From contig JARLJJ010000308.1 of NCBI GenBank assembly GCA_031291275.1, positions 1 to 36,412 of the forward strand: a stretch of 36,412 nt of DNA, written 5' to 3'. Every line of letters starts with the position of its first letter. The first letter of the stretch is position 1. Made by a program: the position numbers and the translations under genes. Below the pieces are notes generated by a model. That model did no database searches. It had not been told where the DNA came from and was given only the letters and a program-made list of their open reading frames with translations. Of this stretch, positions 26,989-35,158 are shown one piece after another. The stretch is from Formivibrio sp. Its GTDB lineage: Bacteria > Pseudomonadota > Gammaproteobacteria > Burkholderiales > Chitinibacteraceae.

Positions 26989-27777
26989 ATGATTTTATCG
27001 GTGACCCCTTTCTTGCTTGTCGGGGCAGGGATAGTGCTAGGTGTTGTTTTCGGATTGTGGCGTGTCTTGGTGGAGCGGCGAATATCTCAAACGAGAATCG
27101 CAGCACAAGATAGGCTGATTGCAGATTTATCCAATCGAATTACCCATGAAGAACTTGAATCGCAGTTGGGGGATTTGCGAGCAGAAGCTGAATCCCTGCG
27201 CTATCTGCTTGCCAAGCAAGCCTCTGCGCATGAGGTCGCCTTGGCCCATGCTGCCGAAACTGCCATTGTCGATTGCGAAGAGCAATTACAGCAGGCCAAG
27301 CAAGCACATGCGCAGCAACTGGCAATGCTGCGCGATACCTTGAATGCCGAGCACCGTGTCTTGCAGAACGAAATCAATTCGCTTCTGGGCATCGTTAAGA
27401 CTGTCGAGCGTTGGCACGATGAAATGCAGGCCATTCTCGGCAACAACCGCGAACTGAAAGATCAGAATGATGAGTTCGCACGCATCGTCAAAAACGTGGT
27501 GATGCTGGCGCTCAATGCCGCTATCGAAGCGGCAAGGGCGGGTGAGCATGGGCGCGGGTTTGCTGTGGTCGCGGATGGAGTCAGAGATCTGGCGCTCACC
27601 TCGAGCAAACTGGCCCACGACTACCGGAATAATCTTGATAAGAACGATCTCATCACCACGACGACATTCCAGGATATGCAGGCCAGCGGCAATATGGTCC
27701 GAACCGCTGTCTTCGGTTTGAGAGCCAGAACTGAAAAAATCCAGTCCACCATCACTAACGTCAGCTATTCCCTATGA
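26989..27777 (+). CDS. Short MCP-like protein (one TM, coiled coil, hairpin tip)
   Basis: This 262-residue protein has one N-terminal membrane anchor (about 5-25), a coiled-coil stretch (30-150) and the MCP hairpin tip ([20 protein letters not shown] followed by [13 protein letters not shown], about 165-200). It has no periplasmic domain and no HAMP, and the signalling arm is much shorter than in a normal receptor, so an ordinary trimer-of-dimers array is doubtful. It overlaps the next gene by 4 bp. It may be a cytoplasmic-facing scaffold for the upstream kinase. Confidence in the gene is high, in the role low. Confidence 0.8.
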   Translation: MILSVTPFLLVGAGIVLGVVFGLWRVLVERRISQTRIAAQDRLIADLSNRITHEELESQLGDLRAEAESLRYLLAKQASAHEVALAHAAETAIVDCEEQLQQAKQAHAQQLAMLRDTLNAEHRVLQNEINSLLGIVKTVERWHDEMQAILGNNRELKDQNDEFARIVKNVVMLALNAAIEAARAGEHGRGFAVVADGVRDLALTSSKLAHDYRNNLDKNDLITTTTFQDMQASGNMVRTAVFGLRARTEKIQSTITNVSYSL

Positions 27778-28343
27778 TGAGCCCAAGTGCCTGTACCGCA
27801 ATCCATTGGTTGTTCGAGAAATCTGTCCGCGAAACCAGCATTCTGGCGCCTGAAGATAACTGCATCGTGAGCGCCAGACCGGAAATGGCATTGGTTGCTG
27901 AAGGTGCAAAACGCAAACTCGTCGTTCTGAATATTTCATCTTACGTTTTTCGCATTGTTGCCTTATTCGACTTTGGCACGGACGAGGCGACGACTGCGTA
28001 TCTGGCCAGGAAATCGCACAGTACAGGCAAGCCGCTGGAAGGACAGGCTTTGCTTGATGCGTATGCCGAATTCGTCAATATGATATGCGGTGCCTTCAAT
28101 CGAGGTTTGGGCACGGCTTTCCCGGCGGGGATGTCGACACCTTTTTTTCTTGAAAGCAGCTGCGCGCGTTATGTGTCGATCCTCGATCCATCGCACGTGG
28201 CGTCGTTCGAGGTGGCAATCAACGATTCGGTACGCTTCAGTTTCACCGTTTGTATTTGTGTTGCCAGCGATACAGAACTGGATTTCGACGTTGATCGATC
28301 GGTGCAGGAAGAAGAATCGAGCGGGGTGTTGGAGTTGTTCTGA
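27774..28343 (+). CDS. Second CheX-like protein
   Basis: This 189-residue CheX/CheC-like protein has the phosphatase ExxN motif in [17 protein letters not shown]. It overlaps the mini-MCP gene by 4 bp (ATGATGA), so expression is coupled. It ends SSGVLELF, nearly the same as the tail of the pseudo-receiver/CheX protein in this operon (SGELELF). The function is probably CheY dephosphorylation. It is the last gene of the operon, convergent with the RBBP9-like gene 4 bp away. Confidence 0.75.
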   Translation: MMSPSACTAIHWLFEKSVRETSILAPEDNCIVSARPEMALVAEGAKRKLVVLNISSYVFRIVALFDFGTDEATTAYLARKSHSTGKPLEGQALLDAYAEFVNMICGAFNRGLGTAFPAGMSTPFFLESSCARYVSILDPSHVASFEVAINDSVRFSFTVCICVASDTELDFDVDRSVQEEESSGVLELF

Positions 28344-28347
28344 TCAA

Positions 28348-28986
28348 TCAATGAGCCAAGGGCTTTTCGGGCGCGGGAACTTGGCTGGGGACCACGGATG
28401 TGGACGTATTCGCGGCATCAATTTTCTGTACCAGCGTGTGCAATGCATCCAGACCGTAGCGCCACGGACCGAATCCCGATTCCGCGTTGATATGCCCAGC
28501 CTCGCCAATATCGATGAGATGGCTATGCCACGTGGCCGCCCATTCACTGGCACGAGAAAAACGCATCAAGGGATCATTCTGGCTGGCTACCAGTATGCTC
28601 GGAACGCCGAGATTCTGGTTGGGGATGCGATCTTCCAGTTCGAATTTCATCGGTTCTGCAGGCGCTACCAGCATCAATCCTGCCACTAACTCAGGTAAAT
28701 CAACCGCTACGCAGCATGAGGCCAGTGCGCCAAAACTGTGTCCGACCAGAATGGCCGGACGCGGACATCGCAATAACAAGCGGGTGATGGAATTGATCCA
28801 AAGATCGATATCCGGAGTGTTCCAATTACGTTGCGTTACCCGATGCCAGAAAGGCTGATGATTCTGCCAACAGGTTTGCCAGTGTTCCGGTCCACTATCC
28901 TGCAGACCGGGAACCAGCACGAATTCATAGCGTGCAGCGGCTGCTTCCAGTGCTTGATCTGTCTCGAGGTGATAGTTCAATCTCAT
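28348..28986 (-). CDS. RBBP9/YdeN-family serine hydrolase
   Basis: This 212-residue alpha/beta hydrolase has the RBBP9/YdeN layout: LVPGLQDSGPEHWQ, nucleophile Ser in VGHSFGAL, Asp in ASQNDPLM and His in GEAGHINAESGFGPW. Members are soluble esterases of poorly defined substrate. The tail after the last helix is Pro/Ser-rich. It is the distal gene of the minus-strand detoxification cluster, separated by about 166 bp from the ABM gene, so it may have its own promoter. Confidence 0.9.
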   Translation of the reverse strand: MRLNYHLETDQALEAAAARYEFVLVPGLQDSGPEHWQTCWQNHQPFWHRVTQRNWNTPDIDLWINSITRLLLRCPRPAILVGHSFGALASCCVAVDLPELVAGLMLVAPAEPMKFELEDRIPNQNLGVPSILVASQNDPLMRFSRASEWAATWHSHLIDIGEAGHINAESGFGPWRYGLDALHTLVQKIDAANTSTSVVPSQVPAPEKPLAH

Positions 28987-29152
28987 GGATGGGCGGACTC
29001 AACGATGCGCAACGGCCTAGCATGGTCGTGGCAAAAAGGACGAGTCAAGAATAGCATGCTGTTCCCGCGTGGTCATGTGAAAGCAGCCCCGGCTTCTTGG
29101 TGATATTTCACGATCAACAAGGCTAAGGATTTTTACAAGCACCAGAATTGCG

Positions 29153-29740
29153 TTAGCGAAACAGCCAGCGTGAAACGGCATGCACATAGCGTGGCATGAT
29201 CAGGAACACCACCAGTGCCACGATGGTTCCGGCAATGATGCCGTGGCTGATTCCCCAATGCCCCAGTAGCGGAATCGCGGTGAACAACGGTTTAAGCAAG
29301 GGCGGGATCAGCATGGTCAGCGGCCAGATCACCGAGGTGGTGATCAGCCATTGTTTCCAGGGTTCAGGTCGTTTCTGCGCAGGCGAGGGCGGCGTGAACC
29401 AGAATTCAATGCCAGGCTGAATGTGAAATTGGTCTTCTTGTTCAAAGGCATCAGCGATTTCTGCCAACAAGTTTTGGCGATCTGTGGATGTGGTCCAGCG
29501 TTCTGCGTCAGCAAAGCATGCAAAGCGAATCATGATCGAATATTCGTTGCCGCCTTCGGGGGGGCGGATGATATGCACACCCTGGTGTCCCGGATATTGC
29601 GCTGCTCGGGCGGCAATCACGCGTAACCACTGCTCATAACGTGCTATGGCTTCCGTGCGTACCCGATGCTTGATCGCCAGGGTGACGCTGCTGGCAGAGG
29701 ACGCATTACCTTCTGCACGTGAGATGTGTTCTGTGCCCAT
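29153..29740 (-). CDS. Antibiotic biosynthesis monooxygenase-like protein with C-terminal TM helices
   Basis: This 195-residue protein has an N-terminal ABM ferredoxin-like domain (about 18-110; YEQWLRVIAARAAQYPGHQGVHIIRPP) and a C-terminal pair of membrane helices (about 125-145 and 155-185). Stand-alone ABM domains oxidise quinols and related aromatics or act on reactive aldehydes; the membrane-anchored type is common in proteobacteria with unknown substrate. It lies 51 bp after wrbA in the same direction, consistent with quinone metabolism. Confidence 0.82.
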   Translation of the reverse strand: MGTEHISRAEGNASSASSVTLAIKHRVRTEAIARYEQWLRVIAARAAQYPGHQGVHIIRPPEGGNEYSIMIRFACFADAERWTTSTDRQNLLAEIADAFEQEDQFHIQPGIEFWFTPPSPAQKRPEPWKQWLITTSVIWPLTMLIPPLLKPLFTAIPLLGHWGISHGIIAGTIVALVVFLIMPRYVHAVSRWLFR

Positions 29741-29791
29741 GGTCGCAATCCTCTGCTGATTTCTACAGTCAAATGGCTGAGAAGCGTGGTT

Positions 29792-30394
29792 CTAAGCGGC
29801 CAATTTCTGCGCGATCTGGGCCACGTGCGTTCCCTGGAAACGGGCGATCTTTAGTTCGTTTTCCGTGGGATGGCGGCTTCCATCGCCGCCTGCCAGTGTG
29901 CCGGCACCATACGGCGATCCGCCGGTGATTTCAGCCATGTTCACCAGTTCCGGGCAGGAGTAGGGGACGCCGACGATGACCATGCCTTGGTGCAGCAGCG
30001 TGGTATGAAACGAGGTGATCGTGGTTTCCTGGCCGCCATGCTGGGTGCCGGTAGAAGTAAATACGCTGCCGATCTTGCCGATCAGCTTGCCGCCCATCCA
30101 CAAACCACCGGTCTGGTCGAGGAAGTTGCGCATTTGTGCGCACATGTTGCCGAAGCGGGTAGGGGTGCCGAAAATGATGGCGTCGTAATCGCCCAGTTCG
30201 GCAGGGGTGGCGATCGGCGCTGCCTGGTCCCACTTGGCGCCGGCCTTGCGCGCGACTTCTTCCGGCATCAGATCGGGTACGCGTTTCACTGTCACGCTCG
30301 TACCGGGAACGTTGCGGGCGCCTTCCGCCACGGCGTTAGCCATGGTTTCGATGTGACCATACATGCTGTAGTAAAGCACCAGTACTTTAGCCAT
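29792..30394 (-). CDS. wrbA: NAD(P)H:quinone oxidoreductase WrbA
   Basis: This 200-residue flavodoxin-like two-electron quinone reductase has FMN-binding [12 protein letters not shown] near the N-terminus, [21 protein letters not shown] and [14 protein letters not shown], all diagnostic of WrbA. It reduces quinones without semiquinone formation, protecting against redox cycling. An AGGAGA site lies just before the ATG. It sits in the cluster with the ABM, amidohydrolase, DoxX and pirin genes. Confidence 0.95.
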   Translation of the reverse strand: MAKVLVLYYSMYGHIETMANAVAEGARNVPGTSVTVKRVPDLMPEEVARKAGAKWDQAAPIATPAELGDYDAIIFGTPTRFGNMCAQMRNFLDQTGGLWMGGKLIGKIGSVFTSTGTQHGGQETTITSFHTTLLHQGMVIVGVPYSCPELVNMAEITGGSPYGAGTLAGGDGSRHPTENELKIARFQGTHVAQIAQKLAA

Positions 30395-30488
30395 TGTCGT
30401 TCTCCTTTTAGATCGATGAATGGAACGCCGTTAAGACGCCCGAACTGAAAGTGTAGTAAGCCCTTGAGCGCCTTCAAGCGGTTTAACC

Positions 30489-32327
30489 TCAGAACGCCCA
30501 GCACATGCACCCTCCCAGACCATCGTGATGGTGATGTCCGGCATGGTTATGGCTGTGAACTCCAGCATGCGGTGCCGGATGGGCCGCGCAGGCATGGGAA
30601 AGCAGGCGCGGTGCGCCGTAGCCGCCAAACCTGGCAATCGGCGACCATTCGGGCAGGACCGGAATCGCTGGCGGATCGAGCTGGCCGAATTCCTTGGCCG
30701 CGTAAACCACCTTGCCGCCCACCACGGTCAGTACCGATTCCAGCGCCTTTATCTCGGCTTCGGGAATGCTGAAATAGTCGGCGGACAGCACCGCCAAGTC
30801 AGCGAATTGCCCGGCGGCCAGGCGGCCTTTCTTGTGCGCCTCGCCGGAGAAACCGGCGCTGCCGACGGTATAGAGCTGCAGCGCCTCTTCCCGGCTCAAG
30901 CGGTTTTTTTCCGGATAGAGCGCGAGTCCGCCGCAGGTCTTGCCGCTCACCAGCCAGTACAGCGAGGCAAACGGGTTGTAACTGGCCACCCGCGTGGCAT
31001 CGGTGCCTGCGCCAACCGGTACGCCCATCTCCAGCATGCGCCGGATCGGCGGCGTGCGTTCGGCAGCTTGGGCGCCATAGCGCTCGACAAAATATTCGCC
31101 CTGAAATGCCATGCGGTGCTGCACTGCGATGCCACCGCCCAACTGTTTCACGCGTTCGATATTGCGGTCGGAAATCGTTTCGGCATGATCAAAGAACCAG
31201 CCCAAGCCTTGCAACGGCACGTCGCTATTGATCTCCTCCAGCACGTTGAGGAAACGGTTGATCGATTCGTCGTAGGTGGCATGCAGGCGGAATGGCCACT
31301 TGTTTTGCGCCAGCAGGGTGACTACCTCCTTGAGTTCGGCTTCCATGACGTCGGGCAGATCGGGGCGCGGCTCCAGAAAGTCTTCGAAGTCTGCGGCGGA
31401 AAACACCAGCATCTCGCCGGCGCCGTTGGTGCGGTAGAAATCGCTGCCGGCGCCGGGCGCGGTCATCTTCATCCAGCGCGCAAAATCCTGTTTCTCTTCC
31501 TTGGGTTTTTGCGTGAACAGGTTGTAGGCGATGCGCACCGTGAGCTGGTTGTGGCGATGCAATTCATCGACCACCTGATAATCTTCCGGATAGTTCTGGA
31601 ACCCGCCGCCGGCATCGATGCAACTGGTGACGCCGAGCCGGTTCAGCTCGCGCAGGAAGTGGCGCGTGGAATTGATCTGGTGTTCGACTGGTGGCTTAGG
31701 CCCTTTCGCCAGCGTGGAATACAGTATCATGGCATTGGGCTTGGCCACCAGCAGCCCGGTCGGATGACCCGCCTTGTCGCGCTCGATCATGCCACCGGCC
31801 GGATCGGGCGTATCGCGGGTGTAGCCGACGGCGCGTAGCGCGGCCTTGTTCAGCATGGCTTGGCAGTAAAGGTGCAGGACGAAAACCGGCGTGTCGGGCG
31901 CTGCGGCGTTGAGTTCGTCCAGCGTAGGCAGGCGGCGCTCGGCAAACTGGAACTCGCTCCAGCCGCCGACTACGCGGACCCATTGCCCCGGCGGCGTGCG
32001 CTGCGCCTGTTCCTTGAGCATCTGCAAGGCCAGCGCCAGCGAGGGGATGCCATCCCAGCGCAGCTCCATGTTGTAGTTGAGACCGCCGCGAATCAAGTGC
32101 AGATGGGAATCGTTGAGTCCAGGGATCACGGTGAGCTGCTGCAAATCGACGACTTGTGTACGTTGGCCGCGAAGCACCAGCACCTCGGCCTCCGTTCCCG
32201 CCTGCTGGATCAAACCGTTGTGAATAGCCAGTGCCGATACAAAAGGTTGCGCCGGATCGTTTGTGGCGATCTTGCCGTTGTGCAGGATCAGATCAGGCGC
32301 ATTTCCACCCGGTTCGTTTGACGCCAT
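30489..32327 (-). CDS. YtcJ-like amidohydrolase with His-rich C-terminal tail
   Basis: This 612-residue metal-dependent hydrolase of the amidohydrolase superfamily (YtcJ/NfdA-like) has a first metal-ligand HxH (LNDSHLHLIRGG), FFDHAETISDR, and the GTDATRVASYNP aspartate segment. It probably hydrolyses an N-substituted amide or cyclic imide, the substrate being unknown. The final 40 residues are unusual: SHACAAHPAPHAGVHSHNHA then HHHHDGLGGCMCWAF, a His/Cys-rich extension suitable for metal binding. A strong AGGAGG precedes the ATG at 32327. Confidence 0.87.
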   Translation of the reverse strand: MASNEPGGNAPDLILHNGKIATNDPAQPFVSALAIHNGLIQQAGTEAEVLVLRGQRTQVVDLQQLTVIPGLNDSHLHLIRGGLNYNMELRWDGIPSLALALQMLKEQAQRTPPGQWVRVVGGWSEFQFAERRLPTLDELNAAAPDTPVFVLHLYCQAMLNKAALRAVGYTRDTPDPAGGMIERDKAGHPTGLLVAKPNAMILYSTLAKGPKPPVEHQINSTRHFLRELNRLGVTSCIDAGGGFQNYPEDYQVVDELHRHNQLTVRIAYNLFTQKPKEEKQDFARWMKMTAPGAGSDFYRTNGAGEMLVFSAADFEDFLEPRPDLPDVMEAELKEVVTLLAQNKWPFRLHATYDESINRFLNVLEEINSDVPLQGLGWFFDHAETISDRNIERVKQLGGGIAVQHRMAFQGEYFVERYGAQAAERTPPIRRMLEMGVPVGAGTDATRVASYNPFASLYWLVSGKTCGGLALYPEKNRLSREEALQLYTVGSAGFSGEAHKKGRLAAGQFADLAVLSADYFSIPEAEIKALESVLTVVGGKVVYAAKEFGQLDPPAIPVLPEWSPIARFGGYGAPRLLSHACAAHPAPHAGVHSHNHAGHHHHDGLGGCMCWAF

Positions 32328-32368
32328 AACACCTCCTTAAAAGACGCTAAGCATGGGATTGCGTTGCG

Positions 32369-32773
32369 TTAAAGCGTGGTCATTAATGCATCCATTGACC
32401 ACTGCCCTGGCCCCACAAGGCCAATGGCACAGACCACCACCAGGTAAAGCAGCGCCAGTTGCGGGTCTTGGCCGGTTACGAAGTTCGCATACAGGGCCGT
32501 GATCAAGATTGCCGCCAAGACAAGCGCGGCTAGTTGGGTATGCAGGCCCAGAACGAGGGCTGTTGCGCCGGCCAATTGCAGCAGGCTGGCCACGATTGCG
32601 GTGAACACGGGGAAAGGGCTGTGGATTGCGGCCACCTCTTGTACCAAAGGCCAAGGCGTTCCCTTGTGAAAGTAGGCAATCCCCGCGGTGATCTTGTGCC
32701 GGGCATGCACGGTAATCAGCAGCACGCCCGGTACCACTCGCAGCAGCAACAAGCCCAGATTGCTCAAGTCCAC
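32369..32773 (-). CDS. DoxX-family membrane protein
   Basis: This 134-residue DoxX-like protein has four hydrophobic helices (about 5-23, 48-65, 70-90, 100-120) and the family segment RVVPGVLLITVHARHKI. DoxX proteins associate with quinone or thiol redox functions, but a precise reaction cannot be assigned. The start is GTG at 32773 with a weak GGGG purine stretch. It lies between the pirin and amidohydrolase genes in the same direction. Confidence 0.82.
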   Translation of the reverse strand: MDLSNLGLLLLRVVPGVLLITVHARHKITAGIAYFHKGTPWPLVQEVAAIHSPFPVFTAIVASLLQLAGATALVLGLHTQLAALVLAAILITALYANFVTGQDPQLALLYLVVVCAIGLVGPGQWSMDALMTTL

Positions 32774-32820
32774 GGTTTCGTCCCCGCTTCCCGTTGTCAG
32801 CCAGAATGATGGTGTTCTGA

Positions 32821-33522
32821 TTACTTGCAGAGATCGAACAGCAGCAGCTCGGAATCCGCGTCGGCAACAATGACGAGTTCATTTTCTGCTTCGATCTTGG
32901 CGGCATCGCCTGTCTTGAGTTCCGTACCATTAACACGTACGGCACCGCTGACAAGATGGAGATAAGCCAAGCGTCCGGAAGCCAGTGTGTGAGATACCTG
33001 CTCGCCTGGGCTCAGCAGACTGGCATAGAGATCAGCGTCCTGGTCAATCGTGACACTGGCATTGCGACCATCGTTCGATGCCACCAAGCGCAACCGGGCA
33101 CGCTTTTCCTCGGCCGGGAAAAACTTCTGTTCGTAGCCCGGCTTGCTTCCGGCGTGCGCCGGCATGATCCATATCTGCAGGAAGTGCACTTTTTCATCCG
33201 GGGAAGGGTTGAATTCACTGTGCTGCACGCCGGTTCCTGCGCTCATGCGCTGCACATCGCCGGGCCGGATGATCTCGCCGTTCCCCATGCTGTCTTTGTG
33301 CTGCAACTGCCCGCTCAGGACATAGCTGATGATTTCCATGTCACGGTGGCTATGCGTGCCAAACCCCATGTTCGGCTGCACCCGATCCTCGTTGATCACC
33401 CGCAACGGGCCCCAGCCCATTTCCTGCGGATTGTAATAATCCGCAAAGGAAAAGCTGTGGTCGCTTTTAAGCCAGCCATGGTCTGCGTGGCCTCGGTCAG
33501 AACTCTTGCGAAGGGTAATCAT
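32821..33522 (-). CDS. Pirin-family protein (YhhW-like, possible quercetin dioxygenase)
   Basis: This 233-residue bicupin protein has pirin features [39 protein letters not shown] and [15 protein letters not shown]. The first cupin has the His/Glu metal set (H-x-H-x..E). YhhW-type members have quercetinase activity in vitro. The ATG at 33522 with GAGG nearby is preferred to the TTG at 33537. It lies 43 bp downstream of the isochorismatase gene. Confidence 0.92.
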   Translation of the reverse strand: MITLRKSSDRGHADHGWLKSDHSFSFADYYNPQEMGWGPLRVINEDRVQPNMGFGTHSHRDMEIISYVLSGQLQHKDSMGNGEIIRPGDVQRMSAGTGVQHSEFNPSPDEKVHFLQIWIMPAHAGSKPGYEQKFFPAEEKRARLRLVASNDGRNASVTIDQDADLYASLLSPGEQVSHTLASGRLAYLHLVSGAVRVNGTELKTGDAAKIEAENELVIVADADSELLLFDLCK

Positions 33523-33565
33523 GGGAACCTCTGTCAAAAAATTAGGGAGTTAATTAAGCGTTTGA

Positions 33566-34219
33566 TCAGTGCCCTTCACCGGCGCCGAACATGGTCTTGG
33601 CATAGATCAGACCGAGACCGTAGCCACCACCATGTGCAACCGATGTTGCTACCGTCTCGTTGTATGTCTCGCTACGTGCCCAATCGCGCTGCAGTTCGAG
33701 CAGATATTGCAATGAAGTCATCGGGCGGGCGCCATGCTGGATCATCCGTTGCATGGCACGCTCATGCGCTTCGTCGGAGACATCGCCGCAGGCATCGGCG
33801 ATCACATACACTTCGAAACCCTGATCGAGTGCAGACAGTGCCGGCCCGACGATACAAACCCCGGTCCACAATCCGGCCAACACCACTTTGCTTCGGTCGA
33901 TCTGATTGACGCGTTCCGAAATCCGACCGTCTTCCCAAGTGTTCATCGTGGTACGGTCAATCACTTTGCTCTCGGGGAAAACCGATTTGATCTCGTCGAA
34001 CAACGGGCCGGAAAAAGTCTTCTCGGCGACCGTGGTCAAGATCGTGGGGACCTTGAATTCATGAGCAGCCTTGGCAACCAGGGCGGCGTTGTTGCGCAAA
34101 GTAACGGCATCAATCGACTTGGTGGCAAATGCCATTTGTGACTGATGGTCGATCATGATCAACAAGTGATTGCTTGGGTCCAACAGTGTTTTGCCCGGGG
34201 TAGGGGTGGCGCGTGGCAT
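33566..34219 (-). CDS. Isochorismatase-family (YcaC-like) cysteine hydrolase
   Basis: This 217-residue cysteine hydrolase has a catalytic Asp in LIMIDHQSQMAFA and the nucleophile Cys in GLWTGVCIVGPALSAL, as in YcaC-type proteins. The substrate is unknown. It is the first gene of the minus-strand cluster, with a good AGGAG site, and is divergent from the HxlR regulator, 109 bp away. Confidence 0.9.
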   Translation of the reverse strand: MPRATPTPGKTLLDPSNHLLIMIDHQSQMAFATKSIDAVTLRNNAALVAKAAHEFKVPTILTTVAEKTFSGPLFDEIKSVFPESKVIDRTTMNTWEDGRISERVNQIDRSKVVLAGLWTGVCIVGPALSALDQGFEVYVIADACGDVSDEAHERAMQRMIQHGARPMTSLQYLLELQRDWARSETYNETVATSVAHGGGYGLGLIYAKTMFGAGEGH

Positions 34220-34284
34220 GGCTTGTCTCCTTCGGCTGTGTGATACTGGTAACGAGTATGATTCTCAATGTAACATCTTAATAT

Positions 34285-34297
34285 TACTTTGCAAGTA
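34285..34297. promoter_or_regulatory. Candidate HxlR operator
   Basis: TACTT-TGC-AAGTA is an imperfect-centre palindrome in the 109-bp gap between divergent hxlR-type and isochorismatase genes. HxlR/YodB/QorR-family regulators bind TAC/GTA-type palindromes, so this is a good candidate site controlling both directions. Confidence 0.55.
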
Positions 34298-34328
34298 GGT
34301 TCCAGCCGGTAACTATGGGGAAAAATTC

Positions 34329-34718
34329 ATGTCATTACGTCCCAAGCCCGCAAGCCAACCTCCATTACCATATGACTGTCCCTTGGAACATGTGCTTGGG
34401 TTGCTGGCGGGTGCGTGGACGGTGCAGATTTTGTGGTTTCTACGCGCGGAACCCCGGCGTTTCGGTGATTTGCGGCGAGATTTGAAAAAAGTATCGACCA
34501 AGGTGCTGACTAACCGGCTGCGCGTCATGGAGGAACACGGCCTGCTGATCCGTACCATCTTGCCGAGTAATCCACCCCAGGTTGAATATTCCCTGACGCC
34601 ATTGAGTCGAGAACTCGAAGCCATTCTCGACTGCATGGAACAGGTTGCCCGGCGGCTGGCATGCAAGCCGCCGCAGGCACTTGATCTTGAAACCCAAAAG
34701 GAACACAGCAGGGCTTGA
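34329..34718 (+). CDS. HxlR-family transcriptional regulator
   Basis: This 129-residue winged-HTH regulator has the HxlR signature CPLEHVLGLLAGAWTVQILWFL, RRFGDLRRDL, VSTKVLTNRLRVMEEHGLL and VEYSLTPLSRELEAIL. The conserved Cys (about residue 15) matches the redox-sensing Cys of YodB/QorR-type proteins, which respond to quinones or diamide. It is divergent from the detoxification cluster it probably controls. A GGGG stretch precedes the ATG. Confidence 0.93.
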   Translation: MSLRPKPASQPPLPYDCPLEHVLGLLAGAWTVQILWFLRAEPRRFGDLRRDLKKVSTKVLTNRLRVMEEHGLLIRTILPSNPPQVEYSLTPLSRELEAILDCMEQVARRLACKPPQALDLETQKEHSRA

Positions 34719-34735
34719 TGAGTCTGCCCTGCTGT
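34705..34735. terminator. Terminator hairpin at the end of the HxlR gene
   Basis: ACAGCAGGGC (34705-34714) and GCCCTGCTGT (34726-34735) form a perfect 10-bp stem with an 11-base loop containing the stop codon of the HxlR gene. It lies between convergent genes and may serve both, though there is no strong T-run. Confidence 0.65.
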
Positions 34736-34748
34736 ATTGGTTGCAGGA

Positions 34749-34961
34749 TTACCAGCCTTGCTGAGGTTCTGTGACTGCTGTGTAACCGAGGTTGCGGATG
34801 GCGGCTTCGATATCGTCGGCTGCCAATATGCTGTCCACCCGAACTATTTTTTCACTCAGGTTGACTTCAACAAGTGCGTCTTGATCGATTGTTTTTATCG
34901 CATCCGCAATAGTGCCAGCACACAGATTGCTGGTCATGTCATCCACTCTGAATTCAATCAT
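34749..34961 (-). CDS. HMA-fold small protein with degenerate metal site
   Basis: This 70-residue protein has the ferredoxin-like HMA (heavy-metal-associated/CopZ) fold: FRVDDMTSNLCAGTIADAIK, then VEVNLSEKIVRVDS and IEAAIRNLGYTAV. Normal HMA domains have MTCxxC for Cu(I); here it reads MTSNLC, so one Cys is replaced by Ser. Copper affinity may be lost or altered. A strong AGGAGG precedes the ATG at 34961. No copper ATPase is nearby. Confidence 0.8.
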   Translation of the reverse strand: MIEFRVDDMTSNLCAGTIADAIKTIDQDALVEVNLSEKIVRVDSILAADDIEAAIRNLGYTAVTEPQQGW

Positions 34962-35158
34962 CGCTTAGGCCCTCCTGACCTATATCCGGTGCAAACCAGA
35001 ACACAGGGTGCACCAGCGCATTCATCTTTGATGTCTGCAGTATTGTGCGTTGCCAGTTTCCGAGCAAGGCATAACCGGTTCAAGAGACGAGGAGTGGCGG
35101 TTTGAATGGCAGGTATCAGCTATCGGGGGACAAGAAGGGTGAGATTGTTGAGATCAGG
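34962..35158. other. Intergenic region between HMA-like and DUF882 genes
   Basis: About 200 bp holding the promoter of the HMA-like gene and the end of the DUF882 gene. No RNA gene, repeat or clear hairpin was identified. Confidence 0.3.

Noticed and set aside
30525-31838. 437-codon plus-strand open frame
   Set aside because: Antisense shadow of the amidohydrolase gene, which carries clear metal motifs.
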